The translations under genes were made by a program, and so were the position numbers. This document shows positions 1 through 12,085 of a stretch of DNA of 64,000 nt, one piece after another. The stretch comes from Chrysoporthe austroafricana (Eukaryota; Ascomycota; Sordariomycetes; Diaporthales; Cryphonectriaceae): contig JYIP02000001.1 of the NCBI GenBank assembly GCA_001051155.2, positions 1,612,001 through 1,676,000 of the forward strand. The letters run 5' to 3'. How positions within the stretch are numbered: the first letter of the stretch is position 1; each line of letters begins with the position of its first letter. The notes beneath the pieces were generated by a model. That model was not told the DNA's origin, searched no databases, and saw only the letters and a program-made list of their open reading frames with translations.

Positions 1-2589
1 TGTCTCGAGCGTTCATACCATAGGGAGCGCCATAGCCTTGAGGGGTTGGGGGCGGGTAGCCGTAAGCCTGAGGACTCGGCGCGTTGCCCATGTTCATGTT
101 GCCGAACACATCCTGTTGCTGCTGGTATCCGTTGCCGGGCTGGGCCGGGAATCGGAAATCAGTGTTGCTGTATCCAGTGCTGCGCAGAGCAGGGTTCTCA
201 GACATGCTTCTAGCATGCATAGAAGGGCGACCCTGGGTTGCGTAAGATTGCTGGAGGTTGTTGGGATCCTGGGTGGGCACGCTACTTCCACGCTGGGGCA
301 CAGGCTGTGGCAGGACAGAGTTGCTGCTGTAGCCACCATTCCAGTAGCTATGATCTGCCTGATTCTCTGCGATGGCTGCGAAGCCGTTGTTCTGTGGGAA
401 CTGGTAGGAGTACGGCTGTGACACGCCCATCATAGGACGGTGTGGCAGAGCCTGCATGTTGAAGTTGTATGGGCTGGCGCCAGAACGCATGCGCTTGCTA
501 TCTTGGGAGAACATACCGAGGCGGGACGAGTTGTAAACGCCCATAGCAGGAGGGGTGCGGTACGCCTCACTCTGCGTCTTCCGATGACCACTGGCGCTGC
601 TGGCGCGGCGGACAGTAGCCTTAGGGCGAGACTCATTCCCGTCGGTGATGATCTCTGGCAGGATCTCGATGTCGGGGATCTGATTGATGTCGCCGTCGGT
701 CATGTGAACCTTGATCTCTTCGACAATCTCCAGCATACGAGCAGTGTCGTAGTCCTCATTAAGGCGGGGCTGGAGCCAGCTCGGGATGGCGGTGCCACTG
801 CCAATATCCTGGTCATCATCATCCTCCTCGGTGTAACGGCGCTTGCGCGATTCGCTATCCTGGAGGCGCTTTGCCTCACGCTTCCGAGCCTGGAGAGTCC
901 AGTGCTTCAGAACACCATCGCCACGTCGATTGTATTTGACATTGTCATCGGACCAACCCTGGACCTTTCTGATCTGTACCAAAACCAGATCGACCTGACG
1001 GAGCGCATAGTCGGTAGCATTGCGGTAGCGAGATCTCTGGTAGTGCTTGCGGCAGTAGTGTACCCAGATGTGGGCAGGAATCGACTTGGTGCAGAGCTTG
1101 TTGCGGCCGAAGATGTGCGATATAGCCTTGCGGAGCGAGGAGCCAGTAGTGCATGGTTGGACAAACATACACTTAGGTTGCTCGGGCTCAGGAGGAGCAA
1201 CATCGATCTCGGGCTGGGCGGACTGATCAGAGATGAGGGTGGCTGGGTCCTCATCCTGAGAGGACTGCTGAGGGTCGTCACCCTGAGTAGGGGACTTGGG
1301 AGGAGTAGGTTCAGCCATTGGGCCGAATGATGGGTAGTGGGGTCGGTTAAGTGAGCTCAGAGAAGGAAAGTCTGGAGCTGACACAGTCCGTTTGTGTACT
1401 CTAGCAGAGACTGCTGACGGAGAATCTGGGTGTAGGAATGAAGCACGCTTGGAATCCGTTGGACTATTGGACGATCTGGTCAGCTAGAATTCCGCTTATA
1501 TCGTTTGTGCATTCGTTAGTCGAGAGGGTTGGGAAGAGTTGGCAGAAACAGACTTCAGGCTGGCTGGTCTGAAATAATTGAGCCAAAGGTAGTAAGGCAG
1601 TGAAGTAGATGCCGATGACTGGCGAAATAGCGGCGGAGTCACCACCGTAACAGCGGTATTCCATCTAGTCACACATCCTAAACCCGGTTTGACCACAAAC
1701 ATAGTGATTGAGACAGTATTTTAAACGGCCGGCAGCAAGGCATCGAAGCTGATGCAAGTGACAGAGAAGCACTGCGACTCTGGCACTATTATACCAGGTA
1801 AATCCAATGACACGCCCTCATCACCCCACTTGGGTTCCAACGTAGAATGGTTAAGGGAGGTGGACAATACGCAGGGAAGGGCGCCGCCCAGTGATAGATA
1901 GCTCACACGTACCTTGCGCTTCCAGTGAATCCTCTATTTCTCATCATAATGGCATCTGAGGGTGACCTAGCGCGATGCGAAGTCATCGGGCTCTCGCTAT
2001 CAGACAACTCTGGCGACATATCCTCCAGTCCCGACCTTCGAGGAGAGGGTGGCTCTATCTCAACAACAGTCGAACAAGTCATTCCAGATTCCGGTACGGA
2101 CGTCCTTCTCTCCGTGGTGGTCGAGTCTGAACCGAATGTACTCAGAGGCTGGTACTCACTCACAGTTGACAGTGAGGATAGCCTTGAATGCGACCTAGAA
2201 TGGCATGAAGCGCTGGAGGATATGGTAGTATAGGACGAGAGACTGCTTCGGCTATCTGAGAACTTATGTTTTGGCGACTTTGGGCTCGTTGTACTAGCGC
2301 TCTCGGCCGATGTTATGTCGAAACCGTTGAACGAGGACCGCGATGCCGGTGATGTTTGCGTGCTCTTGACGTTCAGCGTTAACGGAAGAGAGTAGCCACC
2401 AGCATCCCATGGCGTTCTGCTTCGATTGGACAACCGTGAATCACCGGATGTCCTGGCGGGTCCCATCCTCTCCTGTGTCTGATACATAGCCATGCTGCCG
2501 TCGCCGGGTATGCCAGATTGGTCGATGGGGAGTCTTCCGCCCGCGGCTTGCGCAGCCGCGGACGAGTTCAGTAGTGATGTGACATTCAT
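1..2589 (-). CDS. Ser-rich fungal regulatory protein with ORP1-like conserved block, two exons seen, C-terminus outside window
   Basis: Proposed exons on the minus strand are 2589..1913 and 1475..1 (partial). Exon 1 opens at an ATG with A at -3 and encodes MNVTSLLN followed by about 215 Ser/Thr/Pro-rich residues. It ends at a canonical donor (AG|GTACGTG). Exon 2 starts after ...CTGACCAG, downstream of a CTAAC branch site, and restores the frame. The frame stays open to the window edge, giving at least 717 residues. An internal ATG at 1318 could be mistaken for the start, but about 52 codons upstream of it look coding. Residues about 328-430 form a Cys/His- and basic-rich block (CTTGSSLRKAISHIFGRNK, then WVHYCRKHYQRSRYRN) that I recall from ascomycete proteins called ORP1-like. 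The remainder is low complexity and Gln/Asn/Pro rich. Nuclear regulation is inferred only. The 437-base intron is long for these fungi and could hide a small exon. Confidence 0.7.
1476..1912 (-). other. Predicted long intron (437 bases)
   Basis: The donor GTACGTG lies at 1912-1906. The acceptor CAG ends at 1476, with CTAAC about 40 bases upstream. Stops interrupt the host reading frame inside it. A second acceptor-like site (TTATTTCAG) followed by a short open frame lies inside, but no matching donor is visible, so I kept one intron. Confidence 0.55.
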
Positions 2590-5500
2590 TTGGTCACTCG
2601 TGTCACAGGTACCTGTCAACAATATGAGCTTTGGTCACTTTCTGCTGTCATCACAGTCCACACTTCAACAGCAGAATGAAAGGGCCAATATTTAACAAGA
2701 GCAGATACAGCTGGGGTACGAACCTCAAGTACAGTGCTCTATCGATGTCGCCTGGTCTGTTGTAAGTTGACAGCAGACTTCTTCCGAATGTCAGCTGCTG
2801 ACTCTTTATGTTAGAGGAATAGTCCTTGAAGACAAGACCTCTAGGGCTTCCTCGGGCAGCCAGCTGTCTTATGAAGAAAACCACAAACAACCCACGCAAC
2901 ACCGAGACCTGATCGTAAGATCCTGTCCACCTTAAAGAGTCCACCAATCGAGCGCGAACAAACAACTCGTCTGCCGAGAAGTCGCACAACAGCCTCCGCA
3001 AACGATGGTGTCGTCGATCCCACTTCGAATGTCCTTGGAGTGGGAGGTCGATGTCAAACATGCGCTAGACACTCATCGAGGGCCACGAGATTGTCGGTGA
3101 GTGTTTGCTCGTCGGCTGACCAAATTGTCTGTGGCCGAGAATTCCGCAGATGATCAGCACTTAGTTGTAGTAGTGGGGTAGGTCTGTCATCGACGTCGTC
3201 GTTCCTGACGAAGGCTTGATCCTGAGCGTAGAGATCGATGGCAGCTGGGACGTTGACAACCTTGGTGGTAATGTAGTGGATTAATCCGATGATACGAATA
3301 AGAATGTGGCGAGTCCCGCTCGAAGGGTTAAAGGATGATAAGATGGGATTTCTTGACGTTTTGTAGTTCAGCTTGTGGTAGGGGTGGGCAACGTAGAATA
3401 AGGTTGTCGAAATTTGGAGGGCGGCATCAGCATTTGAGTTGCACTGACTTGTCTCGACGTAGATTGAAACGCCCGAAACACCACTGACCCAGTAACTTGT
3501 AGAAGTCAAGGAGTGGTCATCCAATGTAGCAGGTGAAGAGAACACACATGTGGCTTGTCCCAGTTGAATCGGATCTCCACCGAGCCGAAAGAAACGAGCC
3601 TCAAGCTTCTGTCCTTGCAAATGGCACTGGATGGTCTTGAGACGGAGAGCCTGCGTTGGGATGACAAGACTAATGGGAGAGTAGAGGCCTCCAGACCCAA
3701 GTCACCGGAGCAAGTGACCTTGGACGAGATCAGAATCAGTCGAGGAGACAGCCGGTTGGAATTCAGAAGGGACGGTCTGGGACCGAGGGGGTTCAATGTC
3801 GTAAGGTCGGATGGCTAGAGGATGGACATGTATTTCCGGTTGTGTTCGAGGCGAAGCATCACCACCGAAGTCTTGATGAGCGTGAGTCGAGGGCAGTGCA
3901 GCAAAGATCACGGAGAGAACAGAGGTCCGTGGACAAACAATGGCGCCAGGAGATCGAAACAAGACGGTGTTAACAATGCATGAATCGAGGGGTTGTGGTA
4001 GCGTGGCTGTGAAGGAGTCCTGTAAGGCGATCTAAGAAAGCGGATATGAATTCCGGGGAACATGAGGGAGTCTAGTCCATGGGCGCGCAAGTGACAAATT
4101 CCTGGGCCATTTACCCCTGATAAGTCGGGTAGGCGTTTGCAGTAGCGAATTGAAGGGACTCCAGCTCGACAACGCGAGAGCAATACCAGAGTCATAAACA
4201 GTAGACCGACAAGAAGAGAAGAGAAGTTGTGAAGGGGCAACTTTCCAGTTGCGGCAAAGCAAAGCGCATCTTGCATTGATTGCAGCGTCCAGAGAACGTG
4301 TTTAGACTTCTCCGCCGTAGGTTTTGGCCGGGGCTTGGATGCCCGCACATCACACCGCGAGGAGGTCCCTGTCTCGACCATGGATGTCGTTCTCTGGGGT
4401 GGGTGTAGGTGATACACGTCCTTCGGCTCTCTCTGACGTTAGTGCATCCACTTGCCGGCGCCGTTTTGGAATAATATCCCTGTGCATCAGATTGGCTCTG
4501 TCGTCCACAGCGTCAGATGATCGTCTGAACCCAAACGATCCACACCAGGGGAGTCTGCCCTGGCCGGATCGAGCACGAGATGTTTCCTGCGTCGCGACCA
4601 GCGCCTGCTCCATCGATGGGATCCATGCGAAAGCAGCGTGGGCAGATACATCATGTTGAGGCGCAGCAACGGGGGTGATATGTATGTTCAGACCCCGGTC
4701 GAGGCTTGAAACTGCTGTTCTGAACAAGATGGGTCGACAGAGCACAGTGTGTACCATTTGAAAGAGCCTAGTTCCAGCATTATTGGAAAGTTGGGTTTCG
4801 GTGTCGCCTGCCAGAGGCTACTGAGGGACGCGGACAGGATTCTCAGTACTGTATGTTGATGGGGCAGGCTCTGCTGGTTCCGACGTCCGTTCATTTGGAT
4901 GGGTCTCAAGGTGTGCGATGTCTTTCCGTAGCTCCCGAGGGAATAAAGTACAAGAGAGCTTCTGCGTATTGTGGACATTCGGGAACAGTTGACGGGCGTA
5001 CGCGGAATCGGGGTCCCTGCGTACTAGTGGGGTTAGGAATGCCCATGAAATGTAACACAGGCTTCTGGGACAGTCGAATACAACCATGACCACAACCAAA
5101 ATTCCCCGCTTCGTCCTAATTTTAGGAGGAGCCAGGTCTCCCACTGTGCCGCGAGATCTGGTCTCGCGTATCGTTGCTGGAAGCGTGAGGCTTTGATCTC
5201 GCTAAATTGTTCATTTAATAGCGTAAAGACCCTTGGTTAATGGTGCGCAGATGATAGTTGGAGAATGGTTACTATCGGAGCCGTATGCCTGGTGCATCGT
5301 CACCACAGTGACAAGCCAGAATGCGCATGGCATCTCGATACGCATTGCGCTATGCTACAGCAGCCCAGGCTGCATGGTAACTATGCGACGAGGCCGGCGG
5401 GTGCGCTTCTCCGCCGACGCTGAACACGCGGCTAGTTGTGGCGCATTACCACAAGTGTATAAGTTGTTGCGTGACATCCCCGGGCCGACTCAAGGCGATG

Positions 5501-6091
5501 CGCGCTGAGCCCCCAGCCTTGCAGCGTTGCAAGTGCCACCGAGGTGATGAGAAGGGCAGGAAATAACGTCGTACACAGGTAGTTTGTAGCCGGAAGTGCT
5601 GGACGGTACGGCGTCAACATGCCAGACATGGGATGTCGTTGAGGGCCTGATGTGTGCTCGAATGCGATTGGTCAGACAGCCGTCGCTTGATGTTTCAGAA
5701 GATCTGAAGCAGCCGGGGTGCTATGCAGAACGTAAAAGAAAATGCTCGACTTGGATGCCAATGCCGACATAAGGAGTAAGGTGGCAGCGCCAGACAAGGA
5801 AGCCAGTTGTGAGAGGGCTCGAAAATGGGCCCGGTTTCCAGGGTCAGGGGCCGGGGTAGCGGCGGTTTGACCAGGTCGTCGGATCTTGAGAGGTCGGACG
5901 GTGTCGCTGTCGTGAGTGGACGGACAGCTGTGGGCAAGGTTTTGGCCCAGGAGGCGACACTGCAGTAGGTGGCCTCAAGTGCTGCAGCCGTGAGTGTAGC
6001 GTTGCAGCCAACGGTACGACATCTGGCGCATTCGCACACGGCCGTAGAAGATGACGGGGCCGGCGTTGACAGTAGACCTCACATGCAGCCA

Positions 6092-6115
6092 GCACGCACA
6101 CGCACGCACACGCAG
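6092..6115. repeat. CA/CG-rich simple repeat (ACGCAC)n
   Basis: About four copies of a CACGCA-type unit in a gene-free stretch. No function is visible. Confidence 0.8.
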
Positions 6116-6312
6116 ACTCGGTGGATGCATGAGCTCGCAATAGCGTGCGATGAGGCCGGTTCCAGGTGGGGACGTCGACATCTGGACGGCGTTTCAGCCG
6201 GAGTTACGAAGAAGCTCCTCGACAGGTGTCCATTCGGATTCGACAAGTCATCTTTCGAGGTTGTGCTCCTGCTGGGCCCTGCCACCCCAGCTTCGATCAG
6301 ATCAGAGCAAGC

Positions 6313-6353
6313 ACAGGCGAGGCCAGGCGAGGCCAGGCGAGGCGATACGAGGC
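6313..6353. repeat. Decamer tandem repeat GGCCAGGCGA
   Basis: Two exact copies (6321-6340) are flanked by diverged copies, for about four units. It lies in the gene-free block. Confidence 0.85.
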
Positions 6354-7656
6354 CGGGCTTGAGTAAATGACCCCCAAGCGTGGCCGTCAGGACGAGCGAT
6401 GCCAGGAACAGGACGCCAGTTGACTCTTGGGCCCTCCCAGGACAGCGATGGACCCTGGATGAGGCGGCGCCGTTCCGGAGGATAGCAGAAGCTCAATGAC
6501 GGCATGAATGCCTCTTCTTACTGAGCTGTCAAAGTTGCAGGCCCGGACGACTGATGTCCTGGCTGGCAGCTGCGTGCAGAAGCTGCGTGATGGGGCCTCG
6601 ACCGCGAACAGGGCAATTGAGCAGCGATAGCCTGTCTGACCACCTCCACAGCGAGACTCGTTCGAGAAGCTGCGGATCCAGCGTCGGGGTCAAGGCTGTT
6701 GAAGCCAGCCATCTTCATCGCCGTTGTTGGAATCCCGGCTCCGAAGAAGGTTCGAGAGACATCAGGTGGCAGTCTCATGTAAAAAACATCACGGGTCCTG
6801 GGGCGTGGATCAACAGTGGGTTTGATCGATCAGATAGTCTGATAATGGACTTGCCAGGAGTGCTGCTGAAACACGATCGAAGCTTGACAGAAGATGGTGT
6901 CCGGGGTTGGATTGAGTTGTCAAGAACAGACACCGAGAGATACGGAATATTACTCCGTACGCAAAAGTGGTGGGCAGTCGGCCAGAAAGGGAACTTGAGA
7001 CAGAAGGGCTGAGATTGGCCAGCCAGCCCACTGCACACGCATACGGTACTTGGGTACTCAGTAGTCACTAGTTAGGGGCTCAGGGCACGGGTACTAGGTA
7101 CGGGACACGCTGTACCGGGAGCTAAGTACCATGGTATGGTGGCCGATAGTGCCTAGTAACCTTGCAGCCTTGGCGGGGGAGTACACCTCAACCCTCCTTC
7201 AATTTTGGCTTTCTGGCACCTGTCGAACCAAGCCCGCAGGCTGCCAGGTGCCTCTCCCCATCTCAAACAGCTGGCTCTGCTGTGCTGTGCACTCCGTACT
7301 TTTCAACACCTTATTACTCTTGCCATCTTGGCATCGGACTACTGCAGCTGCACCCATCCCGATGCCCATGCCCATCCCCGTCTCGTTCCAATCGCACTCA
7401 GTCGGCCGCCGGGGCACTGATCCACGAGCCGTTGAGCTTAGTCGCCTTCGAAGCCGTGGGCCTCTCCCATGGATCCTGCTCCTGCTCATGGTCGGTCGAA
7501 GATTGAACTACCCCGGCCGTGGCCTTCGTCTTCGTCTGCGAGCTTTGTGGTCCTCTCCGGCCGTGCGACTGGGGACGTCACGGACTGGAAGGCCCAACGA
7601 CTTGCAGGATAGTGGAAACTGGAGTCCGGAGATTGGACGATGGGCACCAAGGAAGC

Positions 7657-7688
7657 TGCAGTGCAGTGCAGCGCAGTGCAGCACAGCA
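7657..7688. repeat. GCAGT/GCAGC short tandem repeat
   Basis: An alternating GTGCA/GCGCA pentamer tract with about six units. A long plus-strand frame crosses it but shows no domain. Confidence 0.75.
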
Positions 7689-10600
7689 TATTGCGTACTC
7701 AATGGTACACCATGGCACGCCGCATCTTTGGCGGTTCTGTGCGCTGCCGATGCGTCCGGAATGAATGGGTTCGGACCAAATGCGGCTGATGACCTGCAGT
7801 GTCGCCGCCATCCGAGTTTCACCTGAACTCTGCTCCTTGAGCCTGGAAGCTCTACTTCGCCCTCCGGACCCCGCCAGCACTACGGCCCAGTCCCTTCTGT
7901 CCAGACGCGCCGTGAGGCGCCGAGAAAAGGCATAGCAGCTAACTCCTTCCCGCAGACGCCGCCTTAGACCCTAGATGCTTGCTCTTGAGCCTGGACACGA
8001 GGCAGTGTTCTCGGCTCCAGGCGGGTCGACCAAGCCTCTTCTGCGCAAACCATCCCAATCGTGGGTGGCCTGTGTCAGACCGGGATGGCCAAAATAGATG
8101 ATCGACCGGTTGCTCGCCGTGGAATCCTTACTGGAGAGCCAATCGCGTGCTATCATTCACAGTAGGCTAACCCCACCGCACGCGTCCCGTTCCTTTGCGA
8201 CAGGCTCAATGGTCTTGTTGACATTTCTAGGTTCCAAACAATGATCTTCGAGGGACCAGATGCTGCCATTCCTTGGGTCGCGACGTCTTGTCAGGCGGAA
8301 GCTCGTCTAATCCAGTATGAAGCCCACGCAAATCATTCTAGCATGAAGCTGCTGGCATGTGGCATCCGATGCAGGCTGTCCATCAAACCCGTTTGGATCG
8401 GAGGTCACATCTTCGTTCTCCTATCGCATCTCCAGGCTTCCTCGGGCTGCGACTGTGCGTGCCTCGGAGCTGTCTGGCTGCAAGCTCACCGCGTGGCTGA
8501 GCTCGATTTCCATCCCAACTCCGTTTCCACGAACCCTATTATCCGGCTTCCTATGATCTCTGAGCCCCAAAAGCTTGTTTAGATCTACGAACGCCTTCCA
8601 AATAAAGACGCAAGCTTGCATTTTGCCCGGTCAGCTCTCCCCGTCCCGGTCTCAACAGACTAGAAGCACCGGACGGGGCTGCCGAGCTTTGACCTCGGCA
8701 TCCTGGACTCATTAGTGGGTTGGAAAAGGCTCTGTGCGTTTCATTGCGCACTATTAAGCTTCGCCCGAATTCCGGACATTGCTCACTACCCAAAACATCG
8801 AAAGAGTTACGATTGGTCGCTCAGACAGGCTCCGTCCCTCTGGCTCGTTCCTTGGTCCGCTTTTCGAGGGTATGTCAAGCTCGGACTGTAGGGACGTGGA
8901 CTGTAGCCCCTACTGAAGCAGCAATGACAGGTATGTTCCCCCAAGACGAAGACATCGGGTACCAAACGAGCGGGCTGGCTGGCTGTTTCGCGTCTGCTCC
9001 AGATGAGCATCTGATGCGATATAAGCCCGCCTCTTCGACTAGGATCACATAAGCAACGGCCTGCATTCACTGACGATGCCCGTCCTGAATCCGGATGCCT
9101 TTCGGTGCAACAACAGTTCCGTTTCTTGAGCAGTGGCTGAAACCAAACGCTGGCCCAAGCTCACGAGAGCTCTCACTGTGCAACGGTAGAGCTGATTGCT
9201 GACGAGACCGGCTCCCAGTAAATGTCGGGCAACATCAAGCTCCCCATAGCCTCAATGTTCGACTGTAGGGGCACAGTAGGTGTACTCACAGAGTCTTCAC
9301 CAGTATGGATCTCGGTTCTCAGCAGCACTTTGTGTTGACAGCCTTCGTTTGTCTTATGTAGGTCTTTCCACTCTCTTGATGCGTGAGTTGAGCGTGGGAG
9401 TTGGCCATAACAAATCAAGGTTTGGTGTCTTGATGCACGTGAGCTCCGAGTGTGTTTGACCATCAGACTTTCTGTTCGATACAGACTATGAGCACCTACA
9501 TGCGGATGCTTTCAGCTGATCAAGATATCGCGTTGGGCCGGCCTTCCGTCCGAGACAGAAGACCATAGTCTTGCTCTGCTCTCCGACAAGGTTGAACTGC
9601 GCAGTGCCTCAAGCATGCCATCTGCACACTTGCAATTCTAGCGGACGGCGCCAGTGCTCCTACATTCAACGCTAGATGGATAACAAGCAGCGAACATATG
9701 GTCTTCCCATCTCACAACACTGCCACAGGTGGGTCGACCATCAGTCGACGAATGGATCGGGCGTGAATCCTGGGAAGTGTCCGAAGTTAGGAAACTGGAT
9801 GATATGCTCTGCGGCTCCCTCCTAGTTTTTGAGTGGCTAGCTGCTAGAGCTCACACTACCACTGTTGCCTCATGGGTCGCATCTTTTGAAGGGCAACATC
9901 AAAAGAACCATCACGAACAGCTGATCATGCGAATCCAAACAACCTACGAATTCGATTCACGGTGACCGTCTCGGAACTGAAGCTCGCCCCGCGATCTCTT
10001 CGATCTCGAAACGCACGTTTCCAGGGAAACTAGTCACAAGCAAGAGATCGAGTTCATGGGAGACCACAGTGAAACGGTCAGATCCCTTGAAACAACGGAA
10101 CATGAACTTGGTCAATTCTCGAGAGAAGGTTTTAGTCCTTGACCCAGTGATCTCGACCACCCGAGAAGATCAGTGAGCGCTAAATCTGGTGGCATGGCAC
10201 CTAGTTGTCACCTCGAGGCTAGTGGCCGTCGAGAAAATTGGTGCGGTGCTGGTGCGTGTGGCTACTGAGTCGTGAGGGAACTACGCATGGGCCTTGAGAA
10301 GGTAATCGAAAGTCAGATCCCATGCGCCTGTCAGGCGTGAGGAGACTTTTACTGCACGCAACTGCAGGGACGAGGTGTCCTATGCCCGATCTGAAAGCAG
10401 GCAGCTCTGAGGGACAGAGTCTTGAGGCGAAGGTTGACTCATCTGCAGTCACCTTGTCTCCCGTCAGACGACTAGATGCGCATAAATCAGGATGAACTTC
10501 TCGTAACTCTTCGTCCGTCAAATTTGCGAATCTAACCGCGCCCATCCGCTGCTGTCATTGAGAGCCTTCGAAATGAAGGCAGAAGGCTTGGCGAAGATAC

Positions 10601-11983
10601 GCCAATTGGGTAGTTGGACCTTGAGCGAGGCGTTTCCTTGATGTTACCCGAACAACATATGCTGGTCTGGAGCAGACCGGCCACAAAAACCCACACCTTT
10701 CAGCTCCGTCTCTGAATTCTGTGACCTCTACCTGCAGCCTGCATAGGATAAGGCCCTGTGTCTCCTCCTTCGTGAGGCGAAGGCCGGGGCGGCGCTCAGA
10801 TCGCACGGACTCTCTCCTGCGGGGGAGGGGATCCGTCTAACTGATACACTCTCGTGGTTCCGAGAGGGAGAATGGCCTGTAGGATCACAGGCTGCAGATG
10901 CTCCTAGTTGCTAGTGGCGAATGATGGACGAGAAAAGCAGCAATGGTACAGACCGTACCGACAACTTCCCTCAGTGTGCCATTGCCGTGGCCTGTGTCTC
11001 CTCAGCGAGCTCCGTATTGAGGACACTAGTGCACACGATAGGAGGTCAGGTGTTTTAGTATGGCCCGCTACTTTCTGTGCCATGCAGAGTAGACAATGAG
11101 GATACCATACGGTGAGCTACAATGGGACGGCCTTCTGAGCACTAAAAGGTGAACGAATGACGGTAATCAGCCTTCTGTACCAGAAAATTTAAGGCTGACT
11201 GGCCACGCTGTGTGACAAAGCCACGCAATTCAGACATACAAGTGTGGAACGTCAGCGTGAATCTTCCGCGGGCTGGACAGGTTTGCCCTGCAGCGCGACA
11301 TTGGGAATTCCCGAGGGTCGCAATGTCGGATGCCAAGATTTGAACGAGTTTGCCGTGAGTCTGTGACTTCCTATACTGGATTATTGTGGAAAATCTGAGC
11401 AGTGCTGTCGTATGAAAGCTTGGCTGGGCGGCGCCGGCATGTGCTTGCAGTTCCCTCGGTCAATTCCCGAGGAGTTGAGTGCGGCTTTTTGGGACCACAT
11501 TGACGTTGCGATGATTAATATGGATTCCCAGGTCATGTTCATGTGGCCTGATAGAGGGCCAGTTCATCCGACAAGCACGATGAGTCGATACTGTGCCCGC
11601 CCGAGGGATCTCAGCATCAAACGCTGACGTCGTGGGACCTAATAAAAGTCCGCGTCTTTGATAGGAAGGACGTCCATGGGACTCAGGTTCAACACCAAGC
11701 GTTCGGAATCAGGCATTGCACAGCGAAATGCTCGGTCAGGGACGATGTACTGGTCACCGCTGGGTGAGGAGAAACCCGGCCCACCACCGTTGTGTAGCCT
11801 TCTACAACAAGGCTGCGAACAGATCGTCGTGCATGAATGTTGCACAAGGCTGACCGGCCGGCAACATTAGACATGCAACAGTGATCGAGTTGGTGGAAGT
11901 CCACGATGGGAGAGGTGTATACTACCCAGCTCCCGAGGCCGAGTGTGAGTTCTGGTAGAGGCACTCCACTTCTCACACCTGCC

Positions 11984-12052
11984 TTTTTTTTTTTTTTTTT
12001 TTTTTTTTTGGGGACCTTTTTTTCCNTGGGAGGTGTTGCGCGCTCGTGCTCC

Positions 12053-12084
<32 letters not shown>
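11984..12084. repeat. Paired poly-T runs flanking an ambiguous base
   Basis: A run of 26 T (11984-12009) and one of 30 T (12055-12084) are each followed by closely similar sequence: GGGGACCTTTTTTTCC after the first, GGGAACCTTTATTCCC after the second. An N at 12026 lies between them. This is more likely an assembly or sequencing scar, or a locally duplicated poly-A tail, than a functional element. Confidence 0.8.

Positions 12085-12085
<1 letters not shown>

Noticed and set aside
440..1330. Long plus-strand open frame of about 296 codons
   Set aside because: It is antisense to the minus-strand regulator exon, starts with GTG and shows no domain; the minus strand has the conserved Cys/His block and fitting splice sites.
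3054..4417. Minus-strand frames that might be exons of an upstream gene
   Set aside because: One hydrophobic segment and some protein-like text, but no consistent donor/acceptor chain and no recognisable family.
7131..7826. Plus-strand frame of 231 codons
   Set aside because: Runs through a simple GCAGT repeat, has no domain, and overlaps equally open frames on both strands.
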